A stretch of DNA of 64,000 nucleotides from Protonemura montana (GCA_947568835.1 OX387604.1:8711860-8775859), one strand, 5' to 3'. Positions 1-11,998 are shown, numbered from the stretch's first letter. Notes: generated from the sequence alone by a model not told the origin. Numbers and translations: made by a program.

Positions 1-3000
1 GCGACAAGCTATCACTCGTTTACGCTCGAACACCACAAGAGATCACCCAGCGGAGATTCGCAGGGCGCAAGGAGTCTGGCAGGAACGCCACCGCATCTGG
101 GTAAGCCACAAATTATGTCGATCGAATCCGTAGTTTTTGATGGATTAATATAAGTGTCATATATTTAAAAAAAGAGACCCCTTGGCATTGGTGAAATGGT
201 ATCCGTTAAGGAGAAGGTGGCGACATTGGTGGTTATTTTATTATCATGAACTCTACTAACCTCTCAAAAGTTTTTACTTAACCATCTGTGCAATACCATC
301 ATACACATGACCAGCTCTGTTTGGGAGCGAGGTTAGAGGGATGAAAGTTAGTACAGCAACTTCATTCGCCTTGCTTATCAACCTCTCGACAGCATGGATT
401 TGTGGAGGAATTCTACTGTTCGAGTTGTACCGTCCTTCGAAAGGGACGTTAAGCCAGTGGTCCCCTTGGTGCTGTTCGACAGGAGTAGGCTACCTGCCGG
501 CACCGGGTTTCCCCTCCTCCCTTCTAGACTAGGTTAGGTTCATCATCATCATTCTCATCATCATCCACTTGTTCACCGACGCCATTAGACCAGTGCCGCA
601 TGGCCAGATGTCAAAACAGTGCGTCGTTAAACACCACAAAATAATAATAATAGCCATCTAATCCAAGCATCCATGGAGCTTCTTCATCTAATCTGAATAC
701 CATTAATCCTTAGGAGCAAGAATTTGAGTCTTTCTCTAACCATGTACCAAGCTAAAAAACCATTTTTCAATGGACATTTCGTCTAACCTTGAGTTTGTGA
801 TATTTGAAATTTGAAGTACCAAGTAGACCTATTGTCTAGTTTATTTGCTGGTGTAACTTGCACAAGAGGATTTGTGGGAATATTAGTATTTGTGTTGTGG
901 AATGTAGACAATAAACTATTTTGTCTGTTAACTCTGCTGACTTTTTTTTTTTAAATAAACAGCAGTGCCATGTTTCCATCGACCCTACTGCGAATAATAA
1001 CATTTTAAAAATCATTGGGTTAATAATTCAAGTCTTAGTGCTAATGCTAAAATGGCATTGCAAAACTATGTCTACTGATCAACTGCCATAACGATATGCA
1101 TGGTGGCTGCCATATCGTGGGGTTACTGTCTTTTTGAGTGATTAAAGATTTAATAATTAGTTATAGATTCCTTGCATAGAAAACTGGGTAATGCTCAAGT
1201 AATCTTCATTGATCATTTAAATACATTTACCAATATTTTCAGTTGTCATTATTTAATTGTAGAGGTTTGTTAAAACGCACGGCTGAAAATGCCATCAAGC
1301 GGCCGGCTTGTTTACTCAGCTGAATGTTTGCATAAGCACTGTAACTGACTGAACTTATAAACCCAATGTAAGTAGCTAACAGGTCTGCGGTTGGTTCCAA
1401 TTCTCTTACGTTTTCCTGAACAATGTGTATCAAAAGTGGAAATTATGAGCATTCTATAGTAGTGTCGTGGTCTTTCTTTACAGCGGGAGCAAAGCTGGTC
1501 TTGCCCCCTGGTGAGATGCCTGTGCTCAAACCGACAGGAATGGGGGCGGCAATAGGGCGGCAAAACGAGCGCCCGCGTGTCCCCCCACCCCCCACGCCCT
1601 CCCCTAAGCTCAGCTCAAGGATGTCCAACGGAAGGTCGACGGAAAGCATCTCTTCCATGTCAGACGGGGAGTTAACCAACAGCGCCCACAATCCAGTTCC
1701 GCCGCCAAGAAAAGTAAGTCCAACTAACTAACTCATCTACCTTGAACTTAATTTTACTTTGTTTTAGTTACGTGCTTAAGCAAGCCACCAGACATTCTTC
1801 AAGGAGATGCCAGTTTTCTTCAATTTTCTTTCACATTTTTTAGAAAAAATGCTCGATTCCCTTAGTCAAATGCATCATAATTCTAGCCTCTTAGTTAATT
1901 TTTATTTTTGTTGGTTATACAGAAAGAAATCTTTTTCATGCAAAAGTTCTTTGCAAATTTCAGACCGCTCATTTTCTTAATTAGGCTTAAAATTTAGGCT
2001 TTTTTAGGCTTTTTTTTTTAGGCCTACATTTTTGGTAATAAAGAGGTGAGATGAGTAAGGCATGGCTGTGCCTTATCACCTATTATGTGCCTTAAGCCTT
2101 ATCTAAGCTGTTGATTTCAAGTGGCCGTGCGCAAAAGCTTGAATTACACGTTTTTTGCAGTCTAGAGAAGGTTTTGGAAAGTGTCGTACGTTTATCAATG
2201 AATGAATAACTAGCCGTACTACTATGAAATATTAGCGGGCTAGAAGGCGCATAATAGTTTTGGGTTTTTTGCCTCTTTTTAAATCAAGAGGTACAAGATC
2301 TTCAATGGTTCTTACATTTATCCTGAACAAGCTGCCAAGATCAAGACAGTGCTTTTTCTTTGCAGACCCAACTGCTGATCCGCTATGTTGTGGTGGTCAC
2401 CAAAAAATAGTTGTTGTCTGCATTTTTATGGGGTATTGCAATAAACCTCTTGCCAAAATTGCTAGAAATTTGAAAATAGACACATACTTGCTTAAGTTTT
2501 CCTAGATGGTTTGTTTATTATTTTTTTAACAAAGTGATCTCTATTAGCAATTACTTTTCTTTGTACCTACTTTTTAGTGTTGAACATGCTGTATGACAAA
2601 TGTACAGTATATTCCTAATGGAGCTAATTTTCATCAATGGAAAATAATGGTGTTATTGCAGAAAAGAGAAAGATGCCATCTTGAAAGTTATGCAGAAGAG
2701 AGCGATCAGCAAGTTTTTATGGTAATTTCATGTAAATCTGATAGGATCGGTTTTACAATTTGTATTATCTGTGAGTTCTCAAATCACCTCTACAAAGGAA
2801 AGAAATTGATTACTTGAAATACAATCGGTTACCTTGTAAATAACAAGTTGACTCGGAGCTAACGATAATTGTAAAACCAGCCCTTTAAGCTTGCCTGACA
2901 GTTGAAACTTTTTTCACGTTGCATTGACATGTAGATTGTGAGGTATGTAGATAGGATGAACTAACGGCAAATAATTTGTCTGAAGCAATCCCTTATTTAC

Positions 3001-4274
3001 TTCTTTTTTAATGTACATTCTTTGCATTTTATTCGTTGACAGCATGCATATTGCTATGTTTTGCAAGCATCCTTGAGGAGCAGCCCTTGGTTAGAAAGAT
3101 ACATGCAGCTATGTGCCAATAGTCTAAATTGGCATGAAGCAAATCCCACTTAACATCACCTACACTTTAGAATTCTACTATCAAAAGCATTTGAAACTTT
3201 GTCTGTGAGAACCCAAGATTCTGAGAGTGAAAAGTATATCAAGGTTTTTTGGATTTTTTTCAATACATTTTGCACATTTTTTGCTATGCTGTCTTGTTAA
3301 TTAAATCATGTCACAAAAAAGAAACAAGAAATAATATCTTGGCAGTTAAGTGCATTTTTGACAAATAATTCTATCATCATTGGATAACGAGAAAAACGGG
3401 AGGCAAATTTCAGAACTTTCCATGAAGCACAGAAAAATTAGCAGGTACCCTGGCAGCTTTGGATTATTTTATCTCCTGCTGACTTGAGCATGTAGTGTTT
3501 TCATTGGAAAAATGTCATGATGTAATGCGGCAACTTGGCCCGGAACGAAGCGACGCTGGTGTAAATTACGTCTCGCTAAAGCCGTGTCTGAATCACAATA
3601 GTAGGACTTGGTCTTGCACTCTTGGTCTTGCACACTTGGTCTTGCACACTTGGTCTTGCACACTTGGTCTATGTCATGCACACTTGGTCTCGGTGGCCTT
3701 TTTGAAATAATTTTGAACAGAAAACTACATTACGGTTGGGTTAGGACAGCAGGCACACATCCAAATGCCACCTATTTGTCATCATCACTGCCAAGTGAGC
3801 TTGTCTTTGGTACATTTCATTTCAAACAATACTTTTGGCTTCATTTTTTGAGATTAAACTCTGACTGCATAGACAGCCGATTCACACACGGGCTGTGTCT
3901 TCTCTTGCTTGCTAATAACTGTCTTTTTTTCTTTGTTTGTTCAATGCAATATGATTGTTGTGTGTATTTGTTGTTTGATGTTCCTACGTTTGCCACCTCG
4001 GCAGCCCTATTTCTTTTGCCCCGTGCAGCCGAGCAGCTCTCCTGCAGGAGTGGCAGCCACGACGGGGGCGGCCGCTGCCACTCTGCGTCGCTGCCGTGCC
4101 CTATATGACTGCGAGGCTGACAATCAAGACGAGCTTTCGTTTCGCGAGGGTGAAGTCATACTTGTCACCAATCATCACACCGACGATGACAACTGGATGG
4201 AGGGGATCGTGGAAAGTGACCCTGCTCGAAAAGGCATGTTCCCTATTAGTTTTGTTCATATGCTGGCTGAGTAG
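1..4274 (+). CDS. Asap: ASAP-type ArfGAP, C-terminal exons (5' part outside window)
   Basis: Three coding exons are visible: 1-100, 1484-1713 and 4029-4274 (stop TAG 4272-4274). The first ends at a GTAAG donor in phase 1, the second starts after a TTTACAG acceptor in phase 1 and ends in phase 0 before GTAAGT, and the third starts after CCGTGCAG, so the frame holds throughout. The first two encode a Pro/Ser-rich linker with PPPPTPSP and PVPPPRK motifs. The last encodes an SH3 domain ending at the C-terminus, with ALYDC, DELSF, EGEVILVT, a single Trp and ISFVHML. A terminal SH3 ending in SFVH is characteristic of ASAP1/ASAP2-type proteins, which carry BAR, PH, ArfGAP and ankyrin domains upstream and stimulate GTP hydrolysis on Arf GTPases at membranes and focal adhesions. 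Those upstream domains lie left of the window. The family assignment rests on the SH3 sequence and its position. Confidence 0.88.
101..1483 (+). other. ASAP intron
   Basis: Non-coding intron bounded by a GTAAG donor at 101 and a CAG acceptor at 1481-1483. It contains a dispersed repeat copy at about 325-645, listed separately. No other exon-like stretch was seen. Confidence 0.7.
325..645 (+). repeat. Dispersed SINE-like repeat, copy A
   Basis: This stretch matches the reverse complement of about 32075-32345. Shared blocks include GTTAGTACARCAACTTCA, TTTGTGGAGGAAT, TGTTCGAGTTG, CTGTTCGACAGGAGTAGGCT and GCCGGCACCGGGTTTCC, followed by a CATCATC-rich stretch and TTCACCGACGC. It ends in GTGCGTCGTTAAACACCAC followed by an ATAATA run, a tail typical of short retroposed elements. 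The matches are direct observation. Calling it a SINE is inference. Confidence 0.7.
1714..4028 (+). other. ASAP intron before the SH3 exon
   Basis: Non-coding intron with a GTAAGT donor at 1714 and a CAG acceptor at 4026-4028. It holds a 16-bp minisatellite at about 3606-3692. No internal exon with matching splice sites was seen. Confidence 0.65.
3606..3692 (+). repeat. 16-bp minisatellite
   Basis: The unit CTTGGTCTTGCACACT is repeated about five times in tandem. The first copy has one change, and the last copies are interrupted by TATGTCAT. It lies inside the last ASAP intron. Confidence 0.9.
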
Positions 4275-7200
4275 AATAGTCAAATCTTAAGAAAGAAGGA
4301 ATTTTTTTAGCTAGAGATATACACTTAAAAAAATGCATTCTTCCTCCTATCATTGTTTACCACCATGCTTTAATAACATTTTGCTGATATCTATTGATGA
4401 AACCATTCAGATTCTGGAATGTTATTTGCCAGTGCAAATTAAATCTCTTAGTTTGGCTTTTACAGCAACTGTTTGTCTCTGATGATATCCCTGAATAAGT
4501 CAGTGCAGATAATGCTAGAAGCAAGTCACTTTTTCGTGGTACGAAAGGCGAGGGCTGCAGAAACAGATTGTGCTTCGTAATTGGCTGTGCTCTTGAGCAA
4601 ATGATATTTTCATGCCATGTGAGAGAAATAATAGGTAATATTTTTTAGTTACCTTCTTGTACAATTTTTACCTGAATTTAAACTTGAACTATATATTACC
4701 TTTAGGACCATTATTTAAATACCTTAAGTCACGTTTGATAACTCAATTTTGCTATGGGCAAATCACAATTCTTTGGCCAAACACACAGAAACTTTCGAAA
4801 ATAACTGTGCACTTTTTGCTCCAAAAGTTATATTATAGTAGCTATATTATCCAGTTGATATTTTTGGCCATCGCTAACTATTGGCACTTGTAGCACAAGG
4901 GCATTCTACAGTTTGTTTATCATTTGACCAAACCAATGGTTCCATACTCCTTAAATCATTGCTATTAAAATAATGCAAGCAATGTTGAATATTTAACATT
5001 TTCCATTTTTTCTAGAGGCTATCGTCATGTCATTTATTAGTGATATTATAAAGAAGCACCAGAATGTTGTTCTTACGTATACGTACAATTGTAAAAGGTG
5101 CTTTCACAGAAATCTTGGAACTGTACACATGGATAAATGCAGGCTAAGGCTACACCCAAAGTAGAGACGTATGTTTTTGAAAGTCAAATCGAGAAGACTT
5201 GCCAAACCCATTTAAAAGGCCAAGTGCTTTATTTATTTCGACGAAGAAGATGTTGATTTTCAGTCTGCTGTTAGGCTGTATATAAGTAGGTTAGATATAA
5301 TTATATATAAACCATAGCCTAACTATAGTATATGCCTAGGTATTGATAATACTGTCCTATCATTCTAGGGAGATTTTGTAGTTGAAGCCAAAGATATTAT
5401 AATTACCTTAAATATGTGATGTGAACATAATACTACTACCTAAACTATTGTCCTTGACATTCACTTCCGTGTGTACTCTAAAGGACGAGATCGTAGATAT
5501 TTCGTTTCCTGTTGAAAACAATGATTTGTGTAAATAAGAGTAAGGCATTGATTGATAATATTTTATCACTTTGAAAGTATGGATTAAATTAAAATGATAT
5601 ACACTATGACTAGTACATTTAGAAATATATGTATATAATGAATAGAGATTGTAATAGATGCTTAGAATAAATGTAGCCAGTACCAGTTATTAATTACCTG
5701 CCTGTGACTGGGTACACAACGTTATATTATTTTGCTGTACATAATTTGAACTATTATACTCAATTACTCAAGTATTGTTAAATGTTTCTAGATCCGTACA
5801 AAGATGTATTTTACGACTTTAATTATCGAGCACAACTATTTTCAGCTCAATTTAACTGGAAGGGGAATGTGATGCTGCAACGTATAACAGAAACAAATTG
5901 TTTAACTGCTAGCACAAATTATTAAATGCATTACGATGGAATTTTTTGAAAGATTATATGCTGTTTGATATCACACTGTTGATGATCATCAGCTCAGTAT
6001 TATGATTTATTAAAAATGTAATCTGAAAATATCCTTTTTTTTACCTGTAACGAAGTACTCCATTTACTAGAAAACCATTCCAGTTATTCTTCTTTCTCCG
6101 AAGACATCCTACACACCGACTGACAATGCAGAAGAGTATTCTACCTGTGGTTTTGTAGCTAAAACATGCCATTGTACCAACCTCTGTAGTCTAACCGGGG
6201 TCACACTTTCTTGCATTTTGTAAGCAACATTGACAAAACCATTCCTAGCTAACCATTCCATTTCTCAATTTTCTTGTTTTAATTAACTGATATGATTGTG
6301 TACTAGCTGTTTCAACTTGGCCTAGGCTGACTCATTTGAGAGAGCTTTGAAGGTAGGTTATGATACGGGAGTGTGGTCAAGTGCTCAAGCTCTTTGATAA
6401 TTTTGGTAACGATTGGAAAGTGGCATTTAAGAAAGCACCTGAATGGACTTGAAGGAAGTCCAGATTCTACACTCCTAGTGGCTCATAATATCCACTTGAT
6501 TTTTCATTGCGAGAAAAGGTTTAGTTGTACCATCTCAGGGCATTTTCTAGATATATTTCAAATGTTTGATGAAAGATGGGGAAAGAGGAAATAGGAGAAC
6601 ACTGCTCACCAATAACGTTTCGGCCCTTGCCTTGTTCGCAGGGAGAGAGGAAGACAAACTTCTCACACTAACATAATAAAAGCTAAAATGTTGCAAACAA
6701 ACATTTTTGCAACAGACCATTCACCTTCAGTAATTTGCAATTTGCTTCAATAAAAAACTATTGATTACAGTAATACTCAAACAATAAAAAATGTAGAAAG
6801 AAATTATATTTCAGTGTGTGAGTACGATTGCCACTGCTCTCTTTGGTTCTAGTTTTTTCCTTCAGAGTGCATCTACCAGAGCAGCAGTGGCGTAACTACC
6901 GGCAGGCGGGGCGACCGCCCCCGGGCCCAGAGGTTTTTCCCTGAAAGGGAAAGGGAAAATCTTGGGCGCGTGCCGAACTCAGGCCAACCGACAAGCCTGT
7001 GCCCACAACCCACATTAAATTTATTTGTTGTTTGCAAAAATAATCTTGAAGTTATAGTTGCATTTTGGCTGTGGGACTAGCCTACTCCTGGTAATGGTTA
7101 CATAGTATGTTGTTACTGCCGCTGAGTGCGTAGGCTATACACTAACGCTACTGCCTTACTCTTTGTCAGCGCAAAAGACCGAATTTGCGCTATTTCTCCG

Positions 7201-8569
7201 GGCATGGATAACTTATTTTCCCCAATCGTAGGAAAAAAAATACTTTTACACAATACAGTAAGTAGTTTAGTAGTCACTGTTCACTAGGCTACGGTAGCTG
7301 ACGGAAGTCACCACGGGGCCATTGCGGGGCTCAAAGAAGGCGCATTAAATGTGACAATAACAAGAAAGTGAATAAACTTCCTAAAATCAGCAGCTTTTTC
7401 GTGTGTACTAGTTCGAGTTTTCCAGTACGCAGAGATAGTTTGGCCGTGACAAAAGAACTTCTTATAAAACTGGAAATTTGCCTGACGTGCACTACGAGAA
7501 AATGCAGTGAGAGTATATTAGATTATACTTATATAATGCAAGGTTAATTAATAATTACTAATAATCCCAGTTTTAGTTATTTTCAAGCAAATTCGACGCA
7601 AGGTGTTTTGTTTCATTTCCTCTCCTATAAAGTGCAGTATGCGGTCCCTTCGATCTTAAATGTATCATACTTTCTCAATCTGTCATCACTTTGAGGTGAA
7701 TATCTTTTAGCTGTCTCAGAATGCGTATGAGACTGAAATATTTGCGTTCTCGTCATGTCGAGATAGCCTAAATTTCCCGACACGAAAAAATAAGGAATAA
7801 TCCAACTGCTCGCAAACATGACCCGGACGTCGTTGGTGCCCGTGGAAAACATTTCCTTGTTGACAAGGGCCCATGTCGTACTTCGGGGCCTTTTCCGACA
7901 TTTACTGAGTTAAAACAAAGCTTTTCTGCTAGCTTCTATGAAACAAAATACAAAGCGGAGCTTGGCTAGTCACCTGCACTCGATGCCGCATATTGTCAAC
8001 CGTTTTGGCTATTTGCTGACAGAAAATAAGACAAGAAGCTATTTATATAAAGGGAAGCTACCCAGGTAAATGTAATTCGTGACTGGAAACATCTATTCGT
8101 CACTTTTCAACTTGGATTGCTTTCGGTGATCACGATTAATTTCTAAATCGCAAAGAATTGTTTATTTCTGGTAACCACAATTTTTAGTATCATTTTCATC
8201 ACTCGCAATTGAACGTAAAAATGTGTGCGATACAGAAACATTCGAACTGGTAATTTTGATGCCCCCGGGCCCAGGTATACCTAGTTTATATTTTTTTAAA
8301 TTTATTGATTTGTGAAAACAGCTTAGGAACTTATGCTACTGCAGAGCAGGATAGTTTAACTTTAACATGTTGGAATAAATTTGTCAGCAATATGTGGCCA
8401 AATTCGATTTTATTGATTGCTAAATTGCAAAAGGGATGTATATCTACAGAAAAAGTAATTTAAATGTTTCGTAGTGATAAGTCAACTAAAATTTTAGTAG
8501 TGGCATTATTGAAATATAATCAGGTTAATTTTCCCCAAGCTGTTTGTACTCTATCAATTTTTTGTCTCT
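4275..8569. other. Intergenic region, ASAP to YRxxY gene
   Basis: No coding region could be supported. The stretch begins with the ASAP 3' UTR and is AT-rich. At about 6886-8280 there is GC-rich transposon-like sequence, listed separately. Open frames here are short and lack matching splice sites. Confidence 0.5.
6886..8280. mobile_element. Possible degenerate DNA-transposon or composite repeat
   Basis: The left side reads CAGTGGCGTAACTACCGG followed by a GCGGGGCGACCGC stretch and CCCCCGGGCCCAG, a motif combination common at ends of non-autonomous invertebrate elements. GCCCCCGGGCCCAG recurs in the same orientation at about 8262-8275. The interior has another GC-rich patch at about 7305-7345. 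No transposase frame and no clear terminal inverted repeat were found, so the borders are guesses. Confidence 0.3.
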
Positions 8570-11500
8570 TCATTTCTGCATATTGCCATCCAGGTTTCTA
8601 GATTTATGCTGTCCATGGTAGTTGTGTGCAAGATTTAATCCTCCCAATTTGCCAATGACGTTTTGATATTCGGAAAATCCCGTAGTCGCTGTCTTACTAA
8701 ATGGAAAATTACCTGGAACAAAAATATTATGAATAAATTGGTGAATAAAGAGTGAAATTAATTGCTGCAAGAGAACATGGTAATCGGAATTTTGTTGAAG
8801 TTTTAAGAAGGCACTAAGAAAAATGAAACTAGAAAGTTTTCATACCAGCCGGTGGTTCGATCGGTTGACTTGGGGGTAGAATGATTGGATTTGGTCCAAA
8901 AACGGGGCCTCGGTAAGAGTCCCGGTAAGTGGAGCTCGGCTCTGGCCATCCGTCTGGAAGGTTTACGTTCACCCGGCCGTTTGGCATGTGTTGCAGTTGG
9001 AAAGTTTCCGCTGAATAATCAATGAAAGGTAAATTAGTAACAATAACTGCCAAAAAGTAATTTGAGTAGAGCACCAAGAGGCTGAATATTGATTGTGGTG
9101 GAGAAGAAAAGAGCAAGGAAATGCAACTTATTAGAAAAAAAATAAGAGTTGCATGGTGCACTTGTCAAATTTCTTTTAGAAAACCCAGGAATGTAGATGT
9201 TTTGGCCTGTTACCTTTGTCATTGCTAGCATAGATCACATTCGCCACATGGTCACATAAAAGTGTTAAAATTAAACAATCCTGAAAGAAAACGCTGAACT
9301 GCGAAATGAAAATACAATTTTAGTAGCACAGCTAGAAGCTAACCAAACCAAAAATAAAGTCTGAAATTTATCATATTTTCGAAATGTATTAAATCTTTAA
9401 TATTAATTATATCTGTGGTATCTGTGACTTCAACACTTAAGTTCACTTTTCACTTGCGACGGCACCGACACAGAAAATATGCTGAACATGTCTTGACGAT
9501 AGCTAGCCCAAAACCAATTTGTGATATGGATTTGGCAAATCAAACTCTTGCAGTTCAAACCACAATCAGTAGTCTACATGCAACCCAAACATAAGTTGCG
9601 GAGGATCTCGGAGGAGAGAGGCATATATCCCAAAAAGTTAAAGAGGGTTGACACTTAAGGATACTTAGTATTCAAACTTATATTCAAGCTATTAATATAA
9701 TTGCCAAACCTCATGACCTCCAGCTAAAATTAATTCCTAGATCTCAGGCAGAGTTGCAAAACGTCAGCAAGGCCATAAATGCTCTGCACGAGAAACTGCG
9801 TACTCTCCTGGTTTTTCTCGTCCATGGCTCGATGCAAAAGCGTTTGGTAGCAGCCTTCGGGACCTTAGTCCCAGCAATCCTTGTCAACTTGTTTTGGTGC
9901 TTCTGTTTTTGGTGTTTCAAAACAATGACAAAGACCAAAGGCCCAAAACGTTTAAAATCTCGGGTTTTCTACAAATTTCTTGACAAGTGCACCACTCGAC
10001 ACAAAAAAAGTAGATGAGTTAGTACAAAAAATTTCATAAACCTACCAAGGGTTTTACCAGGTCCACAAATTTTCTGTGAATATTCTGTTCGATAACGCCC
10101 CAAATAAATTTGCTCGATAACACTTATGTCAATTGGCGCATCAGTAAGGCGGTTTTTCATCGCTGGGTATTTTTCAATGGCCTGTTAAAGGAGATCGAGT
10201 AATGGTTTTTGATTGTATATAAATTATTAATCCTGTGAGAGTTAATTTTATAAGCGCTCAAGTTTGTTAATTCCACTTACCCTTTTAACTGCAGCATCAT
10301 GTTGCTCGAATTTGGCAAAACTGGGCAAGTTTTGTTTTTGAGATTCTGGTAGAAGGCAATGTAGGAATGGTCCAGCAGCAGGGTCGGGGTAATCTGGTTC
10401 AAATACAGCTGGGGAAATCCTGAAATATTTCAATTAATGGGTCTTTGATGCACTCTTTAAAATAGGCCTCATGCCATGATGCCTCATGTTTTGGTCGCTA
10501 GGGCCATGAAAAGAGGGTAGGAGCCTCGAAGATGACAAACGGGACGAAGAGGGTCCAGCGTCGCATGATCGTTTCACGGTTACATCAAACTCTTCTTCAG
10601 AAGAGTCGTCTGATGTATCCCAGGTGGCCAAGGCCAACTCAGAATGTGTGGGAATCTCTTCGTTCATCCAGACAATAATGCTTCTTGGCAAGATTTGCCG
10701 ATTAAGAGGCTGGGCAACCCACAGTTTTGAATCAGGAACTGGCTCTTCCACCACCGCTTTAAAATCTCGTGGAGGAAGGACATCTTCCCAGATGTCTTCA
10801 GTGTACTGCTTATTCTCTGAGCTGCTGTTACAACTAGGATAAGTTTTGAGAATGGAGGACATCTTGGGTGCATCAAAAGATTCGTCATCAGATTCGGTAG
10901 ACAGAAACGAATCTTGGCTCGATTTGTCAATGATCTCGATTTTGCCAAACTGAATGCATCGACTATCTGAATGAAAGGCACTTTCATAAAAGCTTGCATC
11001 TAGCTTCCTGTATCCTGTAAAAAGATCTTCCTCGGATGGTCGTGCTCTGGATGGCTGGCGACGAGGCTTCCACTTCTCAATCTTTACCACTTTCTTGAAC
11101 GTACGCTTTTTCCTAAAGTCGTTAGCAATTTCCGAAGAGGTACGGTGTACTTTATAGAAACCCCTCAAGTCCGTTGATGGCACCTCTACCCACTGGATAG
11201 CATTTCTCAGAGAGAAGTTTAATTTTCCACGGTAATTCGGTTTCAAGGGGGTTTCCAAAGGTTCTGGAATTTTTGGAAACTCGAAGTTTTCTTTACGAGC
11301 AATTCCTTCGGCAACCATCGAATCTTTTTCTGGATATCCAGGAAGGGGGGTGTTTTGAATGCAATACTGCATGGCTGCTCGCCTGTCAATATGTTCGAAG
11401 GGGCCCATCCGCCCCATTACCAGCTCTGTTAGAGACTTGCAGGCTTCATTTGCAAATCTGGTACATCCGATCTCATTGTGTTTCATGTACGATTCGATGA

Positions 11501-11998
11501 GCTTGTGTCTTAGTTTTGCTGGCAAATTTACTTTCTTCTCTTGAGGAAGAGATTCTAGAGTCTCTGTAGCAACGCAATCCTCCGTCTCATTTTCAGCGTA
11601 CTCCAGCATGGTTGATTTCTTAAGTAAAATTGAATAGACAGAGGCAAATCACTATTTTTCTTGACCTCTTGGTGTCAGTGAGCTCGTTGTGAGCTTGATA
11701 TATGTTTAAAGAGCCCTTTAATCAAGAGAAGGCACGAAAAAATTAAGTCGTTAACAATTTGATATGATGTAGTTGACAATATTTCGAATTCGTTGACCAG
11801 TTTAGCTGAAAGTTTATAGTCATTATATAACTGTCTTCTTTAATCTTCTATAATCAAGATGCGATCAAAATTCGTTTAGTATTCTGATTTTGACTAAGTA
11901 TAGGCCTAAGTAAGGTTTCCCAATTCTTACCGTTCTCCCTGTTTTCCCTTGTAATCTCGACGATAAACTGACTTTCCATACAAATCCGTGGAAAACAT
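8570..11998 (-). CDS. Five-exon protein with YRxxY motifs, possibly axonemal
   Basis: Five exons join with consistent phases on the minus strand: 11998-11931 (ATG, phase 2 exit), 10419-10281 (phase 0), 10181-10046 (phase 1), 9010-8846 (phase 1) and 8712-8570 (stop), totalling 651 nt or 216 residues. Every border is GT..AG. An in-frame TAG lies upstream of the ATG. The protein is small, rich in Tyr, Pro and Arg, with no signal peptide or membrane segment. Three spaced motifs of form YRxxY occur (SVYRRDY, GRYRTEY, STYRDSY). Such repeated Tyr/Arg motifs and irregular Pro-rich sequence are common in microtubule inner proteins of cilia and sperm tails, so a ciliary role is a guess from composition. 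I do not recognise the exact family. Intron 1 (1511 nt) contains a whole ORF at 10434-11609. Confidence 0.72.
9111..9228 (+). repeat. Dispersed repeat, copy 1 of 2
   Basis: Matches about 19209-19326 in the same orientation. Shared blocks include AATGCAACTTA, GCATGGTG.ACTTGTC, TTTTAGAA-like and CCAGGAAT sequence, GTTTTGGC.TGTT and CTTTGTCA. It lies in intron 3 of the YRxxY gene. The family is unknown. Confidence 0.65.
10434..11609 (-). CDS. Uncharacterised 391-residue protein, intronless, nested in an intron
   Basis: A single open frame of 391 codons runs from ATG at 11609 to TAA at 10436-10434. It lies wholly inside intron 1 of the YRxxY gene, on the same strand, and its stop is only 13 nt before that intron's acceptor AG. 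The product is hydrophilic, with no signal peptide or membrane helix. A basic patch (KKRTFKKVVKIEKWKPRR) sits near the middle. Acidic serine clusters such as DTSDDSSEEEFD resemble casein kinase 2 sites, and the C-terminus is Ser- and basic-rich. I do not recognise a family. Length and balanced composition make chance unlikely. It may be a retrogene, a separate gene with its own promoter in the intron, or the product of an intron-retaining transcript. Confidence 0.75.
   Translation of the reverse strand: MLEYAENETEDCVATETLESLPQEKKVNLPAKLRHKLIESYMKHNEIGCTRFANEACKSLTELVMGRMGPFEHIDRRAAMQYCIQNTPLPGYPEKDSMVAEGIARKENFEFPKIPEPLETPLKPNYRGKLNFSLRNAIQWVEVPSTDLRGFYKVHRTSSEIANDFRKKRTFKKVVKIEKWKPRRQPSRARPSEEDLFTGYRKLDASFYESAFHSDSRCIQFGKIEIIDKSSQDSFLSTESDDESFDAPKMSSILKTYPSCNSSSENKQYTEDIWEDVLPPRDFKAVVEEPVPDSKLWVAQPLNRQILPRSIIVWMNEEIPTHSELALATWDTSDDSSEEEFDVTVKRSCDAGPSSSRLSSSRLLPSFHGPSDQNMRHHGMRPILKSASKTH

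Noticed and set aside
3608-4108. 166-codon plus frame over the minisatellite
   Set aside because: It overlaps the ASAP SH3 exon in a different frame and runs through intron and repeat.
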